Source: Acidobacteriota bacterium (GTDB taxonomy: Bacteria > Acidobacteriota > UBA6911 > JACQSX01). Taken from it: a DNA stretch of 64,000 bases. The notes under the pieces were generated by a model. That model was not told the origin of the DNA and ran no database searches. It saw only the letters and a program-made list of their open reading frames with translations. The DNA lies in NCBI GenBank assembly GCA_016211105.1, contig JACQSX010000023.1, positions 1 through 64,000 on the forward strand, given 5' to 3'. Below, in pieces: positions 25,693 to 35,731 of this stretch (its first letter is position 1; each line of letters opens with the position of its first letter). The position numbers and the translations under genes were made by a program.

Positions 25693-26363
25693 AGATAGCG
25701 GTCGTAGGCCGGGGGAAAATGGGGAGAGTCGTTGGACAGTTGGCTGGCGAGCGGGACTGGGAAGTGACCTGTATCTGTGGTTCCGATCGGCCGCTGAACG
25801 CGGATGATATTGGCCGCGCCGACGTAGTCATTGAGTTTACGCGGCCGGAGGCAGCGGTACGCAATATCGAGCAAATCCTCTCCTGGAGAAAGGATCTCGT
25901 TGTGGGGACGACCGGATGGACGGATCGGTTAGAAGACGTCAAGAGACTGGTTGAACGGGCAGGCTGTGGTTTTCTCTACGGCGCCAATTTTTCGATCGGC
26001 ATGAATCTCCTTTTTCGACTGTGTGAGCACGCGGGGAGCCTGTTTGCTGGAAAAGGGTTTGCTCCTTTTATTTTTGAAGCCCACCACGGAGCCAAGAAGG
26101 ACGCGCCGTCCGGGTCGGCTCGAGAATTGGAAGCAAGGCTGCGGCGAACATTTGCTACATCTGGGATTGCCGTGAGCAGTCTGCGGGCCGGCAAGTTTCC
26201 AGGCACTCATGTGGTCGGTTTCGATTCGCAGTTTGAAACCGTGACGTTGAAACACGAAGTGCGCGACCGCCGGGTGTTTGCAGAAGGGGCGCTGCTGGCG
26301 GCTGAGTGGGTTCGTGGCAAGAAGGGGGTATTTACATTTTCGGAGATGCTCGGGTTGGGGTAA
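25689..26363 (+). CDS. dapB: 4-hydroxy-tetrahydrodipicolinate reductase
   Basis: A 224-aa NAD(P)H-dependent reductase that converts hydroxytetrahydrodipicolinate to tetrahydrodipicolinate in lysine/DAP synthesis. The Rossmann turn is VVGRGKMGRVV, with ADVVIEFTRPEA and VVGTTGW typical of DapB. The catalytic segment EAHHGAKKDAPSG contains the His-His and Lys residues. It is somewhat shorter than the usual 240-270 aa but complete at both ends. Its start overlaps the lysC remnant. Confidence 0.95.
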   Translation: MKIAVVGRGKMGRVVGQLAGERDWEVTCICGSDRPLNADDIGRADVVIEFTRPEAAVRNIEQILSWRKDLVVGTTGWTDRLEDVKRLVERAGCGFLYGANFSIGMNLLFRLCEHAGSLFAGKGFAPFIFEAHHGAKKDAPSGSARELEARLRRTFATSGIAVSSLRAGKFPGTHVVGFDSQFETVTLKHEVRDRRVFAEGALLAAEWVRGKKGVFTFSEMLGLG

Positions 26364-26409
26364 AAAGTCGTGGGCTCGAGGCCGTCGGGCCTTATCCTGA
26401 AGGTGAAAT

Positions 26410-27306
26410 ATGAGACATCCATTTCGGGGAGTTGGAACCGCGTTGGTGACTCCGTTTCAGAATGGGGGAGCGCTCGATCAGAAGGCCTTGCGCCGCCTGG
26501 TGCAACGACAGATTCGAGGGAAGGTCGATTTTTTGGTGCCCTTGGGAACCACCGGGGAAATGGCCACGCTGGACGAGTCTGAGTACTTTCGCGTCGCGGA
26601 AATCTGCCTGGAAGAGGCGGGTGGAGAGCTGCCAATCATGGTAGGCGCAGGCAGCAACAATACGGCACGCGCGGTGTTCTTGACACGCAAGCTTCATCAG
26701 ATGGGGGTCAACGGCACTTTGCAGGTGGTGCCGTACTACAACAAACCGACGCAGGAAGGGCAATACCAGCATTTCCGAGAGATTGCCGAGGCTGCGCCGT
26801 TGCCGGTGATCATTTACAATATCCAGGGCCGTACCGGAGTGAACATGGCGACTTCGACCCTCATTCGCCTTGCCGAGATCGACAATATTGTCGGCGTCAA
26901 GGAAGCTTCTGGAAATTTTAACCAGGTTCTAGAGGTATTGCAGCGACGGCCCAAAGACTTCGCTGTTCTCAGCGGTGATGATATCTGGACACTTCCTATC
27001 GTCGCTTGTGGCGGCGACGGGGTCATTTCCGTGCTGAGCAACCTCGTTCCCGATCGTACAAAAAAGCTGGTCGATCTAACGCTGGCTGGGAAGCTAGAAG
27101 CGGCTCGGAAGCTGCACAACCAGTTGCTGGATTTGATTCATGCTTTGTTCATCGAGACCAATCCGATTCCTGTGAAGGCCGCGCTGAATGCGATGGGTCT
27201 GATTGACGAAGAATACCGGCTGCCGCTCGCTCCCATGCAGGCGGACAATAGGAGACGGTTGCTGCAGGTATTGAAAGAGGCAAAAGTTATAAACAAGACG
27301 TCTTGA
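26410..27306 (+). CDS. dapA: 4-hydroxy-tetrahydrodipicolinate synthase
   Basis: A 298-aa TIM-barrel aldolase that condenses pyruvate with aspartate semialdehyde. The Schiff-base lysine is Lys164 in GVKEASG. GTTGEMATL, the YYNKPTQEG loop and VIIYNIQGRTG match the pyruvate site and the Tyr relay. Length and N-terminal GVGTALVTPF are normal. It lies 46 bases after dapB and belongs to the same transcription unit. Confidence 0.97.
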   Translation: MRHPFRGVGTALVTPFQNGGALDQKALRRLVQRQIRGKVDFLVPLGTTGEMATLDESEYFRVAEICLEEAGGELPIMVGAGSNNTARAVFLTRKLHQMGVNGTLQVVPYYNKPTQEGQYQHFREIAEAAPLPVIIYNIQGRTGVNMATSTLIRLAEIDNIVGVKEASGNFNQVLEVLQRRPKDFAVLSGDDIWTLPIVACGGDGVISVLSNLVPDRTKKLVDLTLAGKLEAARKLHNQLLDLIHALFIETNPIPVKAALNAMGLIDEEYRLPLAPMQADNRRRLLQVLKEAKVINKTS

Positions 27307-27469
27307 ACCTCCCGCCGGCTTCAACGTGTCCTTATTGAAACAAGGAATTTGGACGAAAGCCCAGGATTTACGAGAATGATTTCCTGTGGGCTGTGCGGAC
27401 TTCGCGTCTTTGCGGTGATCATTGCTGATCAGAAGAACGATCCCTCCCAGTGAAAGAGAGATGAACTAA

Positions 27470-28294
27470 ATGCACGATTTGGCTAGGCGCGTCGAGGAAG
27501 AATACGAGAATCCTTCCGCCGCAGCGCGCGAGGTGTTTGATCAATTCATCGGGGCGCTCAATGAAGGTTCAATTCGAGCGGCCGAAAAGCAAGGATCACG
27601 TTGGGTTGTTAACGTCTGGGTAAAAAAGGGCGTCTTACTCGGTTTTAAGATCGGCAAGATCCAGCGGGCGGTCTCTGCAGCTCCTTTTCAATTTTTTGAC
27701 AAGGACACCTATCCTACTCGGGATCTGCCGGCCTTGGAAAAGAACATTCGCGTCGTTCCCGGAGGAAGCAGCATTCGCAATGGCGCTTACCTGGGAAGTA
27801 ACGTGACCATTATGCCGCCGGCTTATGTCAATGTCGCTGCGTACGTCGACGACAACACAATGATTGATTCACATGCGCTCGTAGGATCCTGCGCGCAAAT
27901 CGGAAAGCGGGTGCACGTCAGCGCGGGGGCGCAAATCGGAGGGGTGATCGAGCCGATCGGCGCGATGCCGGTGATCATCGAGGACGAGGTCCTGGTGGGC
28001 GGCAACTGCGGGGTATACGAAGGGACGATCGTCAGGCGCGGAACTGTGCTGGCTGCAGGAACGATCCTGACTTCGGGCACCCCGGTCTACGATCTGGTGC
28101 AGCGCAGGATCTACCGCAAAGAAGGGGACCAGCCACTGGAGATTCCTGAGAACGCCGTGGTGGTTCCGGGTTCTCGCTTGCTTTCCCGGGATGATACGTT
28201 CTCACGGGGGCTTTCGCTCTACACGCCGATCATTGTCAAGTACCGTGACGAGAAAACCGACGCCGTAACTCAGTTGGAAAAGCATGTACGTTGA
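27470..28294 (+). CDS. dapD: Tetrahydrodipicolinate N-succinyltransferase
   Basis: A 274-aa left-handed beta-helix enzyme that succinylates tetrahydrodipicolinate. The hexapeptide-repeat region begins around residue 103 with GAYLGSNVTIMPP and continues through VGSCAQIGKRVHVSAGAQIGG, VLVGGNCGVYEG and GTVLAAGTILTSG. An N-terminal helical domain holds the substrate-binding LDxGxIRAAE-like stretch (LNEGSIRAAEK). Its presence commits the pathway to the succinylase branch and supports DapE for the M20 gene upstream. The 163-base gap before it may hold an internal promoter. The ATG follows a gagagatgaact stretch. Confidence 0.96.
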   Translation: MHDLARRVEEEYENPSAAAREVFDQFIGALNEGSIRAAEKQGSRWVVNVWVKKGVLLGFKIGKIQRAVSAAPFQFFDKDTYPTRDLPALEKNIRVVPGGSSIRNGAYLGSNVTIMPPAYVNVAAYVDDNTMIDSHALVGSCAQIGKRVHVSAGAQIGGVIEPIGAMPVIIEDEVLVGGNCGVYEGTIVRRGTVLAAGTILTSGTPVYDLVQRRIYRKEGDQPLEIPENAVVVPGSRLLSRDDTFSRGLSLYTPIIVKYRDEKTDAVTQLEKHVR

Positions 28295-28447
28295 GCCTGC
28301 TTTGTCGCGCTAGGCGCAGGTTGCGGGCTCAGGGCGCAAGTCCCGAATCGCGGGCTACACTGAAAGCTCATGGTTTGGGAATGGGATTTCTCAGGGTTGC
28401 CAGGTTACCGCTGGCCGGAAATTCCCGGCCCTATGTTGACACCCCGC

Positions 28448-29836
28448 CTACTTCAACTTCCAACCGTCTCTGCCCCATTCCCATACATAGTTGCAGCCAG
28501 AAGTCGGTGGCGGAGGTTCTGACGGCGCCACCACACTCACTTTTAGATCCGGTCGGTCTCGGGCGAGTTTAGGAAGGAAGATCAACCAATTCTTTTCCCA
28601 GGGTTCGATAGGCGGATAGCGTAGTTGTACCTCGCATTCGGGTGGGATGGCAGTTTGTCGAATTTGGTTGAATAGCTGGCGGCACGCTTCCGCTTTTGCC
28701 GGCACAGGGATCCCCCAACCGGTATTTTTTAGATGTTGGTTGGTCTTTAGGGCAGCGCTGATCAGAAATAACACTGTCGCCACTGCAAACAGGAAGGTCT
28801 GCCGATACACCAAAGAACGCGCTTCGACGATGCTTGCCAGCAGCATCCCTAGCCCGGCAACAGGAAGATTTAAGTAGTGCTCTGAAGCCGACGGGACAAG
28901 AAAACTCGGCAGCATAGGAAAGATCGTCAACAAGCTGAGAAACACAAACTGCCTGGAGTGGGGAATGATGGAGCGCAGGCGGAAAGCGAACGCTAGTAAA
29001 AGAATCAAGGCCGCCAATCCAAACCGCCCGCCCAGCAGCCACTCCCCGTAGCGGAAAAGTTTTTCGGTCAAGCGAAACAGTCCCGCGCCGAATTGATAGA
29101 CGCCTTCCGAGGGCAGTCCGAATCCAAGGATCCACATTCGCCAGACAAAATAGGCGGGAAGCAACAGCCAAACCGCCAGAATTCCCCAACGAGTCCGCGC
29201 GCCGGGCGTTCTCCCCTCCCAGAGCAAAAGAGTCATTAAAGCAGGCAGGACAATCGCATCCTCCTTGCTCAAAAATGCCCCTGCCGCGGCGATGAAGGCC
29301 AGTAGCTGGTACCGCCACTGATTCGAATCCTTAAATTTCAACACAAGCAGCAAGCCAACCAGCGAGCAGAATACAAATCCCAATTGGCTGATGCCGCTTA
29401 CCCAATAGATCTCATAGAAATGGATGGGGTGAAAACCGTAAAAGACCGCAGCAAAGAACGCTCCGGCCAGGGTTTGCAGCCACCTCCTGCCCAAGGTGTA
29501 AACCATCAACACGTTGGCAAGATGGACTGCCAAATTCATGGCGTGGTGAGCTCGCGGGTCCAGGTCAAACAAACGTTGATTTGCATAGAAGTAGAAGTGT
29601 TGCGTCAGCGGTCGATATTCCCGTACTGAGCCCATGAACCAGAAAAGGCGCGGCTGCGGCCAGCCAGGGCCAGGGCGGCTGCTCGCCAACAGAGGGAAGT
29701 CATCTTGCGAGAAAAATTGGTCCAGTGCGGGGAGGTAGTACAACCAGCAGAGGGTCAACAACGCCGCCAGCAAGGCAGTGCTCAAAATCACGGACCTGAT
29801 ACCCGGAGGTGTGATTTGACGTGCTGGCTTTTGCAT
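28448..29836 (-). CDS. PMT/ArnT-like membrane protein
   Basis: A 462-aa protein with about ten hydrophobic helices. It begins with a signal-anchor, then FSQDDFPLLASSRPG, an acidic motif after the first helix like the DD/DE of GT-C enzymes, and a long hydrophobic region. The C-terminal 90 residues are soluble and Pro-rich (SVVAPSEPPPPTSG). It resembles polyprenyl-phosphate-sugar transferases, with an unknown acceptor. It converges on dapD, and the 150-base gap shows no clear terminator. Confidence 0.7.
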   Translation of the reverse strand: MQKPARQITPPGIRSVILSTALLAALLTLCWLYYLPALDQFFSQDDFPLLASSRPGPGWPQPRLFWFMGSVREYRPLTQHFYFYANQRLFDLDPRAHHAMNLAVHLANVLMVYTLGRRWLQTLAGAFFAAVFYGFHPIHFYEIYWVSGISQLGFVFCSLVGLLLVLKFKDSNQWRYQLLAFIAAAGAFLSKEDAIVLPALMTLLLWEGRTPGARTRWGILAVWLLLPAYFVWRMWILGFGLPSEGVYQFGAGLFRLTEKLFRYGEWLLGGRFGLAALILLLAFAFRLRSIIPHSRQFVFLSLLTIFPMLPSFLVPSASEHYLNLPVAGLGMLLASIVEARSLVYRQTFLFAVATVLFLISAALKTNQHLKNTGWGIPVPAKAEACRQLFNQIRQTAIPPECEVQLRYPPIEPWEKNWLIFLPKLARDRPDLKVSVVAPSEPPPPTSGCNYVWEWGRDGWKLK

Positions 29837-30148
29837 ACTCTTGCTTTGTGTTCTGCTGCAAAAGGCTACCGCGCCCTGGGATATCTTCCAAGCGGATAGT
29901 GAAGGTGTAGGAGAACGTCGTCAATCCGAACCAACGCGGGCATGAGCGCAAACTTCCAGTGGGCGGCGTGATGGGACGCAATGTTGCAGTGCTATAGTTG
30001 AGGCCTCGTACCAAGTTGGACGGGCGAAAATAAAATTGCCCGAATTAACAACATTAGGCTTAGAATAGAAATATTCGAGTATGAATGAAGATAGGAAATC
30101 ATCGGTGAGCCGATTCGTTGAAAAATTTTTATTTGTAAGGAGTCCAGC
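29837..30148. other. Intergenic region, 312 bp, no supported gene
   Basis: Divergent promoter region between the PMT-like gene and the DUF2911 gene. The right half (30040-30140) is A+T-rich and probably carries the promoter of the DUF2911 gene, whose ribosome binding site aaggag is at 30137-30142. No repeat or RNA gene was recognised. Confidence 0.5.
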
Positions 30149-30658
30149 ATGAAGCAGTCGGTAACTCTAGTTGTCTTTCTTTCAGCAGTTTTACTGCTTT
30201 TTGGCCATGATAACGAGAAGCGCGCCGCAGCAGTGGTGGTCAAAGGAAAGAAAGTTTCGATCGAGTACTTCAGCCCTCATTTAAAAGGTCGAGACCTGCT
30301 CTCTCTGATACAACCGGGCATGGAGTGGCGAATGGGCGCAGACGCTCCTACCACTTTGACCACAGAGGCCGATCTCTCCTTCGGAAATGCAGCCATCCCC
30401 AAGGGATTTTATTCGCTGGTCGCCAAGAACATTGGGCCAGACCAGTGGACACTGATCTTTAGCTCGGATTCCCAAATCCGTGGTACCCGGCGAGACACCC
30501 AAAAAGATGTGGCATCCGTGCCATTGACCCTGTCAAAGCTGCAGGAAACCGTCGAGCACATGAATATCGAGTTGAAACCTTCAGGGGAAAATTCTGCTCA
30601 GTTCAGTCTGGTTTGGGGGAATACGTCTCTGGCAACGAGCTTCAAAGTCTCGGGCTAA
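30149..30658 (+). CDS. DUF2911 domain protein, secreted
   Basis: A 169-aa exported protein. The signal peptide is VTLVVFLSAVLLLFG. The mature part is a single DUF2911 domain with its conserved blocks: VSIEYFSPHLKGRDL, GMEWRMGADAPTTLTTEADL, IPKGFYSLVAK and VPLTLSKLQE. The domain is frequent in Bacteroidetes and acidobacteria and has no established function. A strong ribosome binding site lies seven bases upstream. The gene is monocistronic; 30659-30840 holds no other supported feature. Confidence 0.88.
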   Translation: MKQSVTLVVFLSAVLLLFGHDNEKRAAAVVVKGKKVSIEYFSPHLKGRDLLSLIQPGMEWRMGADAPTTLTTEADLSFGNAAIPKGFYSLVAKNIGPDQWTLIFSSDSQIRGTRRDTQKDVASVPLTLSKLQETVEHMNIELKPSGENSAQFSLVWGNTSLATSFKVSG

Positions 30659-30840
30659 TAAACTGGCCTCAATAATCCCAAGTTCATGGGTGCGACGGCA
30701 GCCCACGGCGGCGCACTTGCTTTTCGGTCGGCAGCGCAAACCAGCGCTCGACAGCATCAACAAGGACGTTCAAACGCTCGTCGGTACGCTGTTGCGCTTC
30801 GGCCAGCCGCTGGGACTACAGGCCAACATGGCTTCGGGAC

Positions 30841-33800
30841 CTATTCATGAGTGTTTGTCGCATTCCTAGCATCGAGCGCCCGGCGCAGCATGAATCCTCT
30901 CGGCCCTGAGACAAATCCCGCATGTAGCAATGCCTGAGCCAGTTCACTCTCCGGGGCTGGAGCGCCGTTGACACTCGAGATAAAGAGCGCCTTGCGACGG
31001 CCGCTTCGCACCCACGAGACTAAGGCCTCTGCGACGCTCCGAGCAACACGGCTGCGCTGCGGCTCACTCTGTGGGAGGAAAACAAAAAATTGGCTTTCAC
31101 TGCGACCGATGTATGCGACCAGCGCGCCGTTGACCAGGATTACATAGCAGCCTACGGACCGCGAGAGTGCGCCTGGCCACACAAGCGTTGGCCAGGGCAG
31201 GATACTCCCATAAGGATTGGCCGGATCTGCGGCTGCCAGAAGTACAACCTCATCTTCGCCGGGCAGTTCCCGGAAGTCACGCAATCCCTCCAAGGCCTGC
31301 GGCAGCGCAAACTGCATTGCTCCTAACCCTTTGACAAAGTATCCGCGGCGAATACGCCCTCTCTCTTCCAGTACCTTCAAAGTCGAATAGATTGTGGAGA
31401 ACCCTCCCTGGACCGGCTCCGCCGCGATTACTTCTCGTGTCAATAGGCCATAACGGTCCAGCAACTGTTGGGCACGCGCAGCCGCTCGCTCCGTGAAAGA
31501 AGATTCCGGTCCCAGCACGGTCGACACCAGAGACCATCGCCCTTCCCCTGCGGGAGGAACCAGTCGTCGAGATCGGAAGGCTCCGCCTGTCGCGTGCCGT
31601 TGCCTTTCGCGGTTGCCGTGCAGGTGACGCAGCGGCAGCAACGTATCATTGCTGACTTCACCCCGCCAGACGAGATCCCAAAGAACGTTCAGCGTGTCGC
31701 CAAGGTAACCTCCGCCCGCCGCTTCGTGGATCGACGCAAAAAAACTGGCCCCGTGAGCCCGCAAGAAGCTGCGGATCCTTTCGTGCCGATTCCTGTCCGG
31801 ATGGGATAGGGCGCTGGTTCGACCCCCCGGCTTTGGACCGTGTGCTTTGACCTCTTCGTTTCGTTCTAGAAATGGTCTCAAAAGGCGAGCACGATCTGTC
31901 AGGAATAGGGCTACACGGCCGTCGCATTCGCCCAGGGACTCCACTCCCACCCAAATCACTTCCCCTGCAGCACATAAAAGATCCAAGTGGGCACTCTTGT
32001 AATCATGAATTCTGGCAGGCAAAACTTCTGATTCCAGCAACGAAGCTGCAATGGGTATGCCCTGCAGTTGCTCAATGACCTCCAGTAATCCTTCCGGACC
32101 ACGACGTTTGCGGATCAGGCGGTGCCAGGAGATCAGAAACCGCGCCAGCACGCTGGCTTCTACCGGTTCCACTTGGCGGCGGAGTCGAGCCAAAGATTTT
32201 TGTCGCAGCGCGCGCAGCACGTCGACATTACACCATTCCGTTCCTTGACCGCCAGGTCGGAACTCTCCCTCCAACAGATGGCCCTCTTGTTGCAATATCT
32301 GCAGCTCTTGTCTGGCAAGGTCGAATGGAATTCCGAAACGCAAAGCCACATCTTGCGTCAAGAAGGATCCATGCGAGCGGGCGTAGCGGCGCAGCAGATC
32401 GCCCATCGAATCTTGCAGTGGAACGAGCAAGGATGCCGGAAGACCTGGCGGTAGGGGGATTCCGAGCGCATCCCGATAGCGAGCTGCATCTTCGACAGCG
32501 ATGAAACGGCGTTCCATCCCCACGGGTACCGATAATATTCTCCCTTCTTTTTGTAGGAGATCGATCCAGGAGGAGTCCAACTCCGCGCCATGTACACGCT
32601 GGGAAATCTCGGCGGCCGAGAGATCTCCCAATCGCAGCAACATATCATGCAAGTTGTCGGGATGTCGGGCCTTGCGGGAATCGGCGAGGCATTGTAATTC
32701 CAGTTCCAGCTCCGACAATGTGGCAAGGTCGAACAACTCGCACCGCTCAGCTTTGCCCATCAGCTCTCGCAGTTGTCCCGGGTCTACCATCAGTGCCTGC
32801 GCTCTTCTCTCTGCAATCGGGGCATCTCCCTCGTAAATGAAGTTGGCGATGTAGCCGAACAATACCGAAGATGCAAAGGGTGAGGGCTTCTGGGTATCAA
32901 CCGTCACCACCCTCAAGGTTCGATTCTGGATCTGTCGGAAGATCTCCACTAGTCCGGGCATGTCAAAGACGTCACGCAGGCATTCGCGGTATGTTTCCAA
33001 GATCATCGGAAAGGACCGGTACTGGATCGCTACTTGAAGGAGGTCGAATGCTCGCTTGCGCTGCTGCCACAGGGGTACGCGCGTTCCCGGCCGCCGCTTG
33101 GGAAGCAACAACGCCCGGGCGGCGATCTCTCGAAACCTTGACGCAAAGAGAGTGCTGGATCCCAACTGGCCCGTGACCAACTCCTGCACACGGTCCGGAT
33201 CGGGCAGCAGCCATTCCAACTCTGGGGGCTGGGACAGCTCCGGATAGCGAATGATGATGCCGTCGTCGCTCCACATAGTGTCCACTTCCATGCCCCGTCG
33301 TTCTCTTACATTGGCAACGATTGCCATGGCCCACGGAGCCAGGACTTTCCCCCCGAACGGCGAAAGGATACAAACACGCCAGTCGCCTAGTTCATCCCTA
33401 CAACGCTCAACCACAATGGTCCAATCGTCTGGAAGCGCTCCGGCTTCCAACTGATCTTGCACGTAGGTCACCAGATTCTGTGCTGCCAAGGCGCTGAGCG
33501 AATGATGTTGTTGCAATTGTTCAACAGCTCGTGGAGGCGGCAAAGCTCTCAGCTCGCGAATCAAGGCTCCGATGGCCCGGCCAAATCCCAATGGGCGTCC
33601 CGCGCGGTCGCCATGCCAAAACGGCATCTTGCCGGGCTGGCCGGGAGCAGGCGTCACCTGAACTCGGTCGTGGGTGATCTCCTTGATCCGCCACGTGGAC
33701 GCTCCCAGTAGAAAAGTTTCTCCTACGCGGCTTTCAAAGACCATTTCTTCATCCAGCTCTCCCACACGCGCCTTCTGTTGGCTTGCCGCTCCTGCCAAAA

Positions 33801-35622
33801 AAACGCCATATAAGCCGCGATCCGGGATGGTGCCCGCGTTGGCGATCGCTACCCGCCCGGCCCCATGGCGGCCGCGCAAGATTCCGCTGATGCGATCCCA
33901 GGTGATGCGCGGCCGCAAGTCGGCAAACGCGTCCGATGGATAACGGCCTGACAGCATGTCAAGTACCGATTCGAAGGGCTGACGGCTTAATTCCGAAAAA
34001 GGGGCCGCGCGGCGAACGGTTTGGTACAGCGCATCGGTGGTCCAATCGTCCACCGCGCACATCGCGACGATTTGCTGAGCCAGCACGTCGAGCGGATTGC
34101 GTAGGAAGCGAGTGGCTTCCACCTCAGCTCGAAGCATGCTGCGCGCGGCGGCGGCGCAGGCAACCAGATCCGCGCGATATTTCGGAACGATCACTCCGCG
34201 ACTGACCGCGCCTACTTGATGGCGCGCCCGTCCAATGCGCTGCAAACCGCTTGCAACCGATGGAGGCGCTTCAATCTGGATCACCAGGTCAACGGCGCCC
34301 ATATCGATCCCCAGTTCGAGCGAAGACGTAGCAACCAGCGCGGGGATCTTTCCCGCTTTCAGGTTGTCCTCGATCTCCAATCTTTGGAGGCGGGCGATCG
34401 ATCCGTGATGCGCGCTGACAATTGTTTCTCCAGCCAGTTCATTGAGCGCCGCTGCCAGTCTCTCGGCCAGTCGCCGACTATTAACGAAAATCAAGGTAGA
34501 GTGATGTTGGCGGATAAGCTGTAATAGTCGCGGATGAATCATCGGCCAGATCGAAACGCTCGCCGGTCCTTGAGCCGTCGACACGCTGGGATTGACAACG
34601 GACTCGGAAAGCTGTGCCATGTCTTCGACGGGAACTTCCACGCGGAGTTCCAGAGGCTTTCGCTCGCCAGCATTGATCATGCTGACAGGCCGGGGGGCAA
34701 ACGTCCAAGACTGCGCATTGCCTATCAAAGGATGGGAAATGGAAGGGGGGCGGTCATCCGTAAAATGCGGCAGGGAATCCTCCAATGATTGTCCGCGTAG
34801 GTCCGATGACGCGGCGCCGTGGCGATGCGGAGAGGTGGCGAGGACGTGCGCGTCCTGCCCCCTCTCTGTGTCATGGGGTCTTGGACCTCTAAATGCTGTG
34901 CTCGGATCACCCCCAACCACTTCGAAGCCTCCCAAGAACAACGCCACCTCCTCGAGCGGCCGTTGTGTCGCCGACAGACCAATCCGCTGTAAGGGCTGGG
35001 GGCAAATTGCCTGGAGACGCTCCAGAGAGAGTGCCAGATGGGCGCCTCGCTTGTTGGGTACCAGAGCGTGAATCTCGTCGATGATGACGGTTTCCACAAC
35101 GCGCAACCGATCGCGCGCGCTGGAGGTAAGCAAAAGATAGAGCGATTCGGGCGTGGTGATTAAAATATCAGCCGACTGCCTGAGAAAGCGGGCGCGATCC
35201 TGGGCTGGGGTGTCCCCGGTTCGAATGAAGATACGGGGTACGTAGACATCGATTCCGTGCTGTTGGGCGATCCGAGTGATCCCCGCGATCGGCGCGCGCA
35301 AGTTACGCTCCACGTCCACGGCAAGCGCCTTGAGTGGAGAGACATACAAAACGCGGCATCGGGCTCTTGTCGGGGGTGGAGGCGAAAAAAGAATTCGATC
35401 GATGCAAGCGAGAAATGCCGCAAGGGTTTTCCCGGTCCCTGTGGGCGCGAGGAGTAGCGTCGACTCCCCTCGCGCGATTGCAGCCCAGCCGAGTGCCTGG
35501 GACCGCGTGGGGGCGGGAAAAGAGCACGCGAACCATTCACGGACCGGCGGATGGAAAAGATGCAGCAGATCCGGGCCGCATGGTTGAGACTCATTCTTTC
35601 CCGATTGCTTTGTGTCTGGCAT
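30841..35622 (-). CDS. lhr: Lhr-type ATP-dependent helicase
   Basis: A 1593-aa superfamily 2 helicase of the long Lhr type. Motif I is APTGTGKT, motif II DEIH in VIIDEIHALVPNKRG, motif III GLSATQRP, and motif VI QRIGRARHQ, followed by the Lhr winged-helix/core and a C-terminal half of about 700 residues (with APGQPGKMPFWHG). Lhr proteins unwind DNA or RNA-DNA hybrids in repair. Residues about 240-312 are an insertion not expected in the family between the motif III strand and RPVSMINAGERK. It contains a palindromic DNA element (34841-34856) and is rich in His, Ser and Arg. The start at 35622 is used; no neighbour suggests a partner. Confidence 0.92.
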   Translation of the reverse strand: MPDTKQSGKNESQPCGPDLLHLFHPPVREWFACSFPAPTRSQALGWAAIARGESTLLLAPTGTGKTLAAFLACIDRILFSPPPPTRARCRVLYVSPLKALAVDVERNLRAPIAGITRIAQQHGIDVYVPRIFIRTGDTPAQDRARFLRQSADILITTPESLYLLLTSSARDRLRVVETVIIDEIHALVPNKRGAHLALSLERLQAICPQPLQRIGLSATQRPLEEVALFLGGFEVVGGDPSTAFRGPRPHDTERGQDAHVLATSPHRHGAASSDLRGQSLEDSLPHFTDDRPPSISHPLIGNAQSWTFAPRPVSMINAGERKPLELRVEVPVEDMAQLSESVVNPSVSTAQGPASVSIWPMIHPRLLQLIRQHHSTLIFVNSRRLAERLAAALNELAGETIVSAHHGSIARLQRLEIEDNLKAGKIPALVATSSLELGIDMGAVDLVIQIEAPPSVASGLQRIGRARHQVGAVSRGVIVPKYRADLVACAAAARSMLRAEVEATRFLRNPLDVLAQQIVAMCAVDDWTTDALYQTVRRAAPFSELSRQPFESVLDMLSGRYPSDAFADLRPRITWDRISGILRGRHGAGRVAIANAGTIPDRGLYGVFLAGAASQQKARVGELDEEMVFESRVGETFLLGASTWRIKEITHDRVQVTPAPGQPGKMPFWHGDRAGRPLGFGRAIGALIRELRALPPPRAVEQLQQHHSLSALAAQNLVTYVQDQLEAGALPDDWTIVVERCRDELGDWRVCILSPFGGKVLAPWAMAIVANVRERRGMEVDTMWSDDGIIIRYPELSQPPELEWLLPDPDRVQELVTGQLGSSTLFASRFREIAARALLLPKRRPGTRVPLWQQRKRAFDLLQVAIQYRSFPMILETYRECLRDVFDMPGLVEIFRQIQNRTLRVVTVDTQKPSPFASSVLFGYIANFIYEGDAPIAERRAQALMVDPGQLRELMGKAERCELFDLATLSELELELQCLADSRKARHPDNLHDMLLRLGDLSAAEISQRVHGAELDSSWIDLLQKEGRILSVPVGMERRFIAVEDAARYRDALGIPLPPGLPASLLVPLQDSMGDLLRRYARSHGSFLTQDVALRFGIPFDLARQELQILQQEGHLLEGEFRPGGQGTEWCNVDVLRALRQKSLARLRRQVEPVEASVLARFLISWHRLIRKRRGPEGLLEVIEQLQGIPIAASLLESEVLPARIHDYKSAHLDLLCAAGEVIWVGVESLGECDGRVALFLTDRARLLRPFLERNEEVKAHGPKPGGRTSALSHPDRNRHERIRSFLRAHGASFFASIHEAAGGGYLGDTLNVLWDLVWRGEVSNDTLLPLRHLHGNRERQRHATGGAFRSRRLVPPAGEGRWSLVSTVLGPESSFTERAAARAQQLLDRYGLLTREVIAAEPVQGGFSTIYSTLKVLEERGRIRRGYFVKGLGAMQFALPQALEGLRDFRELPGEDEVVLLAAADPANPYGSILPWPTLVWPGALSRSVGCYVILVNGALVAYIGRSESQFFVFLPQSEPQRSRVARSVAEALVSWVRSGRRKALFISSVNGAPAPESELAQALLHAGFVSGPRGFMLRRALDARNATNTHE
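34841..34856. repeat. Palindrome in the lhr insertion
   Basis: The 16 bases aggacgtgcgcgtcct form a hairpin (aggacg with cgtcct around a tgcg loop) in the middle of an in-frame insertion in lhr. The surrounding 180 bases lack similarity in style to helicase coding sequence. This is another case of a repeat element carried inside a reading frame. Confidence 0.6.
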
Positions 35623-35731
35623 TTTCGATTCCAGGTGCTTTCATCTTAATCAATAAGGGACCACGGGTGGGAGCCCCCTAGCAAGAATCGGATTGCTTGG
35701 TCCGCTGCTTGATCGCTAGGATGACGGGGAG

